From contig NC_081410.1 of NCBI RefSeq assembly GCF_030272615.1, forward strand, positions 189,431,619-189,495,618: a stretch of 64,000 nt of DNA, written 5' to 3'. Positions within the stretch are counted from its first letter, which is position 1. The number at the start of each line of letters is the position of its first letter. This document shows positions 56,926 through 64,000 of this stretch, piece after piece. The notes beneath the pieces are model-generated. The model was not told the DNA's origin. It did no database searches and was given only the letters and a program-made list of their open reading frames with translations. This DNA comes from Cryptomeria japonica. Lineage: Eukaryota > Streptophyta > Pinopsida > Cupressales > Cupressaceae. A program made the translations under genes and the position numbers.

Positions 56926-57159
56926 TCCCCAGTATTGACTCCTCTCTATCCAAGCTCAAATTTCTTTGTACCGTAGTGGAGGACTAGGTACAATGCTTGG
57001 AGGATGTTGCTCAAGCAACTGCAAGTAAGAACCATGAAAAGGTACTTAATATTGCCTTAGTCAAGAAAATGAATGAACTCAGGACACAACTACTAAATTA
57101 GAAGGATAATATTAGTGTTGCTATGGGTGAGGGTAAATTACTTTTGAGTAAAACCTACC
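56926..57159 (+). repeat. 234-bp direct repeat, left copy
   Basis: TCCCCAGTATTGACTCC to GTAAAACCTACC, repeated at 57859-58092 with about two substitutions seen. It is ORF2 coding sequence. Confidence 0.92.
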
Positions 57160-57858
57160 TGTTTATGGTGAAAATAGATAACAATAATAACAATATTGAA
57201 AGGCTAAATGAATTCAACCACAAAACCCTAGCCTAACAATGAACAAAGATCCACCATAACATATGAAGATAACCTAAGACAATGCAAATAACTCAAAATC
57301 ACAAAGATTATACCATCACATGTCCAATAGGGTTTTGATCTCCATTCTTCCTATCTCCATTGATCTTGCTTGATATACTTGCTCTCAGATTTTTATATGC
57401 ACAAGAGCTCAACAAAGAACGGAATGTGGTTGCAAGTGGTATTGTAGTGTAGCCAAGTACTCCAAAATCAGTCATTAGCATGTGTCATTAGGATATGTCA
57501 TTAGTCATTAGGGTTTGACAATGAAGAAAGCATCTCCTTAAATAGAAGACACAATAAGAAATGGAGGGTTAAGATTGAGAGGTGTAAAAAGAGAGGTTGG
57601 CTAGGATTAGAGGGTAGGTAGAGGAAATAATAAAATAATGAAAGAGGTAGGTAGTGTATGAATTAAGAGATGAATGACATGTGTCATGTGTAGAAAAAGA
57701 TAATGAATTAAATAAATAAATAAAGATTTATTTAATTAATAGAAGAAGTAGGACAATTAAATAAATAAAATATTTATTTAATTTAGGAAAGGGATAATTT
57801 AAATAAATAAATGTATTTATTTAAATGAGAAATAAGGCTAGAAGAGGATAAATGAATT
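57160..57858 (-). mobile_element. Gypsy-type LTR fragment captured in J
   Basis: 699 bp starting TGTTTATGGTGAAAATAG. It resembles the minus-strand Gypsy LTRs L and F in layout: TG inner edge, TATA-like CTATTTAAGG on the minus strand at 57537-57546, and an AAATAAATAAAT-rich outer part. It ends GATAAATGAATT without a CA terminus, so the LTR 5' end is missing. Flanked by the 234-bp repeat, not a 5-bp duplication. No gene inside. Confidence 0.62.
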
Positions 57859-58092
57859 TCCCCAGTATTGACTCCTCTCTATCCAAGCTCAAATTTCTTT
57901 GTACCGTAGTGGAGGACTAGGTACAATGCTTGGAGGATGTTGCTCAAGCAACTGCAAGTAAGAACCATGAAAAGGTACTTAATATTGCCTTAGTCAAGCA
58001 AATGAATGAACTCAGGACACAACTACTGAATTAGAAGGATAATATTAGTGTTGCTATGGGTGAGGGTAAATTACTTTTGAGTAAAACCTACC
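57859..58092 (+). repeat. 234-bp direct repeat, right copy
   Basis: Copy of 56926-57159. Together with the 699-bp insert the added length is 933 bp, a multiple of three, so the ORF2 frame is the same on both sides. Confidence 0.92.
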
Positions 58093-58475
58093 AACCCCAT
58101 CTATTTTGTGAAGATGTGCTCAAACAGAAAGCTCAAATCCAATCGAAGTTACAAGAATACGTCAACAACTTCAACATGCCCTATGATTTATTCATTGTCT
58201 ATGGACAAACTGTTCATCATTTTCAGCATCGGACTGCCAAGATGGACTTAGAAATCAGCAACCAGACTCAAGATTTGTAGGAGATTCAACTGCTCCTATT
58301 GCCTAAACTGTAGGTTCTTCAGAGATGTTTTCTCAACTTGAAAGGCATCACGGTAACTCAAGAGATGAGTACCATCGATGCAATGGAAGAACTGGCATTC
58401 CAGATGAAGACTGAAAGTGAGATTTCTACCTCGCTACTTGAGTCATGGACATTGGACATGAAGATTTTTGTGTAG

Positions 58476-58757
58476 AACTTTAAATCTATTTTTGAGAAAT
58501 TTCATTCCTTATTGTCATGAACATCTACTGTGTTTTATTTTATAAAAAGGATAGTTTGCATTACTTTGTCATTGTTGGCAAAGTGGGAGTAGTGTACATT
58601 AAATTATGGTGAATGTTTATGCACTTACTTGTAATTTTTGCAAGGGGGGTAGTGTATATGCTTAGGGGGAGTAATTTTGATTATGACATTTTTTTTTGTA
58701 AAGCACTTAGATGTCAAAATTTTCCTAAGTGTTGCCATCAATTCCAAAGGGGGAGAT
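58476..58757 (+). promoter_or_regulatory. 3' UTR and polypurine tracts of J
   Basis: CCAAAGGGGGAGAT at 58744-58757 abuts the 3' LTR and is the primer tract. Two more tracts, AAGGGGGGTAG and TTAGGGGGAGTA, lie near 58640 and 58660. Confidence 0.78.
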
Positions 58758-59906
58758 TGTTGGCATTGTGATGATATTTTGATTGTCATTGATGGACACA
58801 CACTTACTTGATGTATGAGTTATGCTCATCTTGTAGTTGTTCCAACTGGTATTGTATGTCATTGAATATGTAGTCTTTAGACTATCGGTATTTTGCAGAA
58901 GATGTTTACCGGTCACAGATTGACTGAAGACCCCAAGCGATACAAGGATCTTAAGCGGAACGAAGGACCCGAGCGGTAGTCTACTTTTGATAGGAACACT
59001 ACGATTTTCTAGTCTTCATTTTTGACAACCGGTAATCGGTATATTGTATTAACAGATATATTTATCTGTGATGAGTTACCAATCGGTATTATTGTAATGT
59101 GTGATGAGTTATCATCCACCGACACTTTGGCAATGTTTTTGTGTCATATTACCAAATGTGTCTAGGTGCACTGTACCTAGGAACTTGTAGTCTAATCTTA
59201 TTGGATCGACATGAAATTAGATTCCTTTATAAGGACATCATGTCTAGGTTTTGTATATGTGATAGAGAAGAAAAGGTTATTATGTGCGACCATTAAAGAG
59301 AAGGTTAGGTCTGTGTGAAGATATAGAGTGTGCAGATATAGAAGATTGAAGTAATGTTGAAATGCATTAACAATGAGATGTCAAGGATCTAATTAAGCAT
59401 ATTGTGCTATTATCTAGATCATTCACTTGTTGATTACTAATATCTTCGACAAGTCTTAAACCCTTAACCGGGTAGGCCCAACAAAGCCTTTGTAAATCCT
59501 CTAATAAGGTGGTTCGCAACTATGGATATGAAATCCTTTAACAAGGTAGTCTTTAATAGGACTTATCTCCTGACAAAGATCTAGATTCCTAACAAGATCT
59601 GTTATGGTGAAGAACATTGTATGACCTTAACCGGTCTGACCTTAACCGGTCTGGGTACTATTCTGCAGATAGTTACTTGTGAGTTTTTGCTCACCGTGGT
59701 TTTTCCCATTTGGGTTTCCACGTCAAATATCTTGTGTTATGGTGATTGTGTTTTTGCGGGTGAATGCTTTGTTTGCTATTTGGTTTGCACTTATCTTAAC
59801 CAGTTTATTAGTGAATCTGTTGCACCGATTATCTGCTAACCTATTTAAAAGATTGATTAAAGTATTTTTTGGTATACTAATTCACCCCCCCTCTTAGTAT
59901 TCATCA
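58758..59906 (+). repeat. 3' LTR of J
   Basis: 1149 bp, TGTTGGCATTGTG to AGTATTCATCA, matching 51417-52563. A 16-bp direct repeat, GACCTTAACCGGTCTG, is seen around 59623-59655 and is less regular in the 5' LTR. Confidence 0.92.
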
Positions 59907-59911
59907 TGTAG
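59907..59911. repeat. Target-site duplication of J, right
   Basis: TGTAG, against TATAG at 51412-51416. Confidence 0.6.
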
Positions 59912-60445
59912 GTCATTTATATGCAAAGGTAATATCATGCTATGATCAGTAGATGTTTTGTAAAGCATTCTTGGAGAAAAGGAGATACCGCTAGAAGGAT
60001 TCAGGGTTTATGAACCGGTACAGAACAAAGCTTTAATCGGAAGTCTTTTTGGCATTGTAGATGCATTTTGTGAGTTCATCTTTACTGTTTTATCTTAGCA
60101 GAAGCTTGTAGTCAGTGAGACTCTTTTGTGTTGAGCAGTGTGCTCTAGGCAATGTGCCTTCTTGCATGTACAAGCCCCCATGCTATGTAATATCTTTCAT
60201 ATGACCAGTATATTGATATTGTGGGTCACAAATCCCACCATGGTTTTTCCTCTTTGAGGTTTTCCACGTACAAATTCAATGTATTATGGTGTTCATTCAT
60301 GTGGTTGGTTTATTTACTTCATGTTATATTTTTATTCATTTACTGGTTTATATGTGTATGTTATAATAAGTTAAAATCTTATATTACCGACAAAACACTG
60401 ATTCACCCCCCCTCTCAGTGTTCTTGGATTCATTGCATTCCAACA
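59912..60445 (+). repeat. 5' LTR of K, second part
   Basis: Continues the LTR interrupted at 51416 and ends GCATTCCAACA at the PBS. It contains CCACCATGGTTTTTCC, TTTTCCACGTACAAAT and the CCCCCCCTCTCAGTG block seen in the other Copia-type LTRs. Confidence 0.75.
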
Positions 60446-60460
60446 ATTGGTATCAGAGCT
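60446..60460 (+). promoter_or_regulatory. PBS of K
   Basis: ATTGGTATCAGAGCTTGG, initiator Met-tRNA type. Confidence 0.9.
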
Positions 60461-60519
60461 TGGTACCTCGGAGGAAGTTTAATAGCTTGAGGAAGATCCT
60501 ATAACCAGAATCATTGAAT

Positions 60520-61665
60520 ATGGCTATGGAGAAGCAACTTGAGATGACACTTGAGGATTATGATGTTGAAAGGATGAAGAACCTAAAATTGCAAGATGAA
60601 TTGAATTCTGCTAATGAATTCATTCTTGTTCTGCAAGAAAGGTTATCATCTGCTCAAGCTAAGAGAAAGAAACTTTTGCAAAACCAGGATGATGAAGAGA
60701 AAAATGCACTTAAGGAATAATATCAGAAGTTGAGTCAAGCTAACATGCTCATGAAGAATGAAATGCAAGACTTGACTATGAGGTTTTCAAAAGATATTGA
60801 GGACAAAAAGAAGAAGGAAGAAAATCTTGCTATATCTCTGAAGAAAAAATTTGAAGAATGTGGCAGATGGACTCATGAGAATAATCTGTTAAGAACTGAT
60901 TTGGTACACTCCCATAATAATGAACAAAAGCTTGAAAGACAAATAACTACTCTGAGAGATGATCTGACTACTGCAAGTGAGTATAAAGAAAAATTCAGGA
61001 TTAGTGCTGCATAGTTGGATGATTTATTGAAAATACAAAGGCAGAGTGAAGATTCTAGAGGACTTGGAATTGTACAAGGTGAAAGCTTCGGTACTACAAA
61101 TAAAGATCAGACAACTGGTATGCAAAACTCATCAGACTAGAGTAAACCAATATCTAATGCTTACAAATTCAATGGTAGATGTTTTGTTTGTAACAAATTT
61201 GGGCATATGGCTAGACAATGTAGAAATAGAGCAAATCAAAACTATAATTCAGTTCCCAGTCAATGCACAAATTGCAAGAAATATGGTCATAAGTCAGAAG
61301 ATTGCAGAATGAATGTTAGATGTCATGCATGTGGAAAGTTTGGTCATTTGGATAATCAATGTAGGTCAAGGAATGACACCGGATATGTCAAAGCAACTCA
61401 AAAGAACAATGTTACATGTTATGCATGCAACAAAATAGGTCATATTGCTAAGTATTGCAGAAGTAAGACTACACCGGTTAGAAATGATAAAGCAAATGAG
61501 AAAGGAAAGCAGAAGTTATATGAAAATCAATAAGATCACACCAAGAAATGGGTTAGAAAATTTGAAGAACCAAGTGGAGATGCAACTACACCGGTAACTG
61601 CACCTCTAACTCCACTGGTAGACCAAAGCATTCCTGCACCGGCAGGAAATTCAACTAGTAGCTGA
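60520..61665 (+). pseudogene. ORF1 of K: coiled coil and four zinc knuckles
   Basis: One frame from ATG 60520 (MAMEKQLEMTLEDYDVERMK), 60 bp after the PBS, to a stop at 61663, broken by stops at 60718, 61012, about 61138 and 61531. The first ~170 codons are heptad-rich and charged (LVLQERLSSAQAKRKKLLQ, LERQITTLRDDLTTASEYKE). Four regular CCHC knuckles follow: CFVCNKFGHMARQC, CTNCKKYGHKSEDC, CHACGKFGHLDNQC and CYACNKIGHIAKYC. All cysteines and histidines are intact, unlike J. The tail is Pro/Thr-rich (TTPVTAPLTPLVDQSIPAPA). The role would be RNA binding in element particles; inferred. Confidence 0.86.
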
Positions 61666-62034
61666 GGCATACGCCTTAGGGATTGGAAAATTCATTGAAA
61701 ATCTTGCATATTCCTCAGAAGAGATTTGGAAAGAGATCTGGAGAGTGGTATTGATCATTGATGAAGGTTTATTCGGCATAAAACTGTGAAACTAGCATCT
61801 GGTAGGGTACATCGCTAAGCATTTATGACAGTGATGAATTAGGGTTTACTCACTTATAAAAAGGGAAAATGGACTCATTTTCACTCACCCAACACTCGAG
61901 CAAACTAGAGAAAAGCAAAGGCAAATCACAGGAGATCAAGAGCGAGCAAAAGCATTCCAAAGAATTTCAAGCAGTCATTTGAGAAGTAATCAAAACCCTT
62001 CAACCAGTGACTGTTTTCTAGGTATTTCTTTGAA
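61666..62034 (+). promoter_or_regulatory. Inter-ORF segment of K, possible promoter
   Basis: 369 bp, non-coding. TATAAAAAGGG at 61855-61865 lies about 175 bp before the ORF2 ATG; upstream words match the J segment. Confidence 0.42.
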
Positions 62035-64000
62035 ATGGCATCTGTATCATCATCTGCTCCTACTTTTATTGTAAATCCCACTATTGTTGAGGTCAAGGAT
62101 AGGCTTAGGCCTATTTTCAAGGAAGCTCCCCAAATTGCTATGAAGGAAGATTCTATTGGCGTGTTTTTGAGGGTTCCCAATGGCGTGGTTTATGTAGAAG
62201 ATGTCAGGGCCTATATTCACTGCACCTTGGAGGATTTAGGCAGTGAAGAAATCAAGGGGATGTATCAATATGTGATGCTAGGTAGCTCCAGAACAATCAA
62301 GCCGGAACATCAAATCATTGAAGACCTAGGATTAACCAGAATCCTGTATATATCAGAATTCAAGGATGAAGTGATCAAATATGTTTTAAGCAGGGTCCAT
62401 AATGAGTTCATCTGGCTGGACCAGCCTCACATGATAACCAAATAAGCTATTCAGATGGTCATTGACTTACCTAAAGTTGGACAAGAACCAGGAAAGAAGA
62501 TCTCCAACACCGCGGTTGAGAAGCTCACTAGCGCAACCCATGATGGAAGATCTATGAGGGTCAACACCATCAAAGACACAAATGTGAAATGTGTCAACAT
62601 GATCATTGGCTACAAGGTAACTCAATCAAGTTGATTGAAATCTGTTGCCATTTCCTGCATCCATGTTGCATATCAAACGATAAAGAACAATGAAAAGTAT
62701 GACTTGTGTGAATGGTTAAGGAGTGAATTAATGACTAATTTTGGCAAGATCAAAGGTGTTAAGAAAGGAACATTCTGATTTGGCAATCTTATTGTTTGTT
62801 TAATGTTGTACTTCATGAATGAGCTACGGGGTTTGGGAAAGAAGTGTTGGGCTCATGACATACTAGTAGGTATTCAAATAAAAAATGCAATCATCGGTCT
62901 TGGTAGTAATAGGGATGAGAAGCTTTGGGGATACTTCAAAACTTTTCAAGAGAACATGAGACTGAGGGAGAGAATCTCCAAGCACATTGTGGAGAAATAT
63001 TCCACTGATATTTGCCTCATGGTATAAACTAATGAGAGTGTATAGACTAAACCAATAGAGACTACATTTGTATAGTCTGGGCAAGGTAATATAGATAATG
63101 TACAGGTTACAGATAATATTGTGAATATTACTCCATCGGCATTAACTGATACTGCACCAAGTGGTGAAGCCACTGGTGCATTAGAGGATGAGAAAAGGGA
63201 TACACCAGGAGAGGATAAGGAGGATAAGGAAAAGGAGACTGGACCAACAGTTGATTCCCCAAAAAAACTTTTGGCAATTGACACTTCTTAAGTTGAGAAG
63301 AAATCAATCACAGAGATGAGTCCCACAGAGCTAATGATGATGGCTACTCAAAAGATAATAAGGGAAGGATCTGTAGATAAAGGAATAATAGATCAATCAA
63401 TAACATTTTGCATAGATTGATTCCTGACTGTATGATTAAAAATGAAGCAAGCCCTTCCGACAAGCTTAAGGCATTAACAAAACACATATCTAAAAACTTT
63501 CAGTTATTGCAGCAAATTTCTTACAAGAAAGCACTTGAAATATTTATTGTGGCCAAGAAAGTCGCTTTTGACCAGATTATTGCAACAAAGAAGAGAAAGG
63601 TTGAAGAGAAACTTATACTATTGAAAATTCTTTAAAATGGTGTACTAACATCTACAAGGTTTTTTGTAATATAGAGATTCTTACTGCAAATGTAGATTAG
63701 AGGTTAAAGGAATTACATGAAAAGATTTCTAATATTGCTAATTCTTTTGATGGACTAACTTCACTTACAACTTCCATTGATGGACAAATTTTGACCTTGG
63801 AGAACCAATTTTTTGCTTTTGAAAAGGAAAGAGACAAGATCATTCGGAGAGCAAGGAGTCTTAGAGGTTTGGTGAGTCCAAGATTGGATTCACTTGGTGT
63901 ACATAAGAGGGAATGTATGGATATGCTTGCGAAGTCCACACCGACAGAAGTTACTGAGAAAGAAACACTAGCACATTTACTGAGTGGACTTGTATCTATA
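62035..64000 (+). pseudogene. ORF2 of K: conserved protein of unknown function (partial)
   Basis: ATG 62035 opens MASVSSSAPTFIVNPTIVEV, like MASATHSSSSEPVDTSDF in J. The frame continues through in-frame stops (62443, about 62632, 62776, 63025 and later) and one frameshift near 63408. Shared with J: YIHCTLEDLGS, LSRVHNEFIWL, VNTIKDTNVKCVNMIIGYK, KYDLCEWLRSELMTNF, FGNLIVCLMLYF and KYSTDICLMV. Then an acidic linker (ALEDEKRDTPGEDKEDKEKE) replaces the long E/K helix of J, and a coiled tail (SFDGLTSLTTSIDGQILTLE) runs to the window end. Function unknown. No catalytic motif is recognised. Confidence 0.76.

Larger units (their letters stand above)
54312..58475 (+). pseudogene. ORF2 of J: conserved protein of unknown function
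   Basis: A single reading frame from ATG 54312 to a stop at 58473, broken by in-frame stops (54489, 55734, 56055, 56262, 56814, 56880 and others). Without the 933-bp duplication and insert it would be about 1,076 codons. Parts: residues ~1-420, a globular domain sharing YIDCKLEDLGS, LSRVHGDKMYL, VNTINDELVKYVCMVIGYK, KYDLCTCLQKQLLENL and KYEDDICFTI with K; a basic Ser/Pro linker (KRKSRTHSPESEDTEPKIQI); an acidic part; a Glu/Lys/Arg helix; and a coiled C-terminus. It might relate to plant mobile-domain or putative plant transposon proteins; not verified. No pol motif is present. Confidence 0.75.
51417..59906 (+). mobile_element. Non-autonomous LTR element J
   Basis: A complete 8.5-kb plus-strand element: LTRs of 1147 and 1149 bp, initiator-Met PBS, polypurine tract and near-perfect 5-bp flanks. 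LTRs look about 5 percent different, so J is younger than A and B. The internal 6.2 kb holds two coding regions only: ORF1 (coiled coil with four CCHC-like knuckles) and ORF2 (a long protein of unknown function, disrupted by stops). There is no trace of the UBN2 gag, protease, integrase, RT or RNase H. An LTR fragment of another element sits in ORF2. Confidence 0.88.
51042..64000 (+). mobile_element. Non-autonomous LTR element K (partial)
   Basis: A plus-strand element inserted in the gag of G and running past the window. It has a 5' LTR (51042-51416 plus 59912-60445, split by J), initiator-Met PBS (60446-60460), ORF1 (coiled coil and four knuckles), an inter-ORF segment and ORF2. Within the visible 3.5 kb of internal sequence there is no capsid-type gag, protease, integrase or RT. 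ORF1 and ORF2 have the same order and frame relation as in J, but the two elements are clearly diverged. A pol downstream of the window cannot be excluded. Confidence 0.7.

Noticed and set aside
63262-63285. 15-bp match (TTGGCAATTGACACT) between K ORF2 and the start of the K LTR at 51044
   Set aside because: Short, with no further alignment either side; treated as chance, not as an LTR end.

Overview
The window is a stretch of plant heterochromatin made almost entirely of old, nested retrotransposons. I see no host protein-coding gene, tRNA or rRNA. The organism is most likely a seed plant with a very large genome, probably a gymnosperm. This is an inference from dense, old, deeply nested Copia and Gypsy elements, long LTRs, heavy decay and AT-rich spacers; no sequence marker here proves a species.

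Layout. (1) 1-2815: leader, primer-binding site (PBS) and 5' LTR of a minus-strand Gypsy (element L). (2) 4097-32155: a scrambled minus-strand Copia remnant (H), split by two insertions. The first is Copia E (6300-20002, 5-bp target duplication CACAA), which itself carries Copia A (6434-~13310) in its 3' LTR and two LINE insertions in its gag. The second is Copia B (20968-31710). (3) 32156-41313: a 3'-truncated minus-strand Gypsy (F) with gag, protease, G-patch region, RT, long leader, PBS and 5' LTR. (4) 41314-46906: non-coding spacer with a 95-bp tandem repeat and a 3.2-kb permuted inverted duplication. (5) 46907-51041: plus-strand Gypsy G (5' LTR, PBS, leader, gag), cut by the next element. 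(6) 51042-64000: plus-strand element K, running off the window, with element J (51417-59906) inserted in its 5' LTR. J contains a captured LTR fragment flanked by a 234-bp duplication.

How the parts work together. A, B and E carry decayed Copia proteins. J and K share Copia-type signals (initiator-Met PBS, CCCCCC-rich LTR end; J also shows a GGGGGA polypurine tract) but show no protease, integrase, RT or RNase H. They encode instead a coiled-coil plus four-zinc-knuckle protein (ORF1) and a second conserved protein of unknown function (ORF2). I infer a lineage of non-autonomous elements mobilised by Copia machinery, and this is the best candidate for an undescribed system. A second candidate is the clustering of short palindromic motifs, different in each element, in the leaders of Gypsy F, G and L between PBS and gag, which recalls retroviral dimerisation signals. 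Every coding region contains stops or frameshifts, so no element here looks active.
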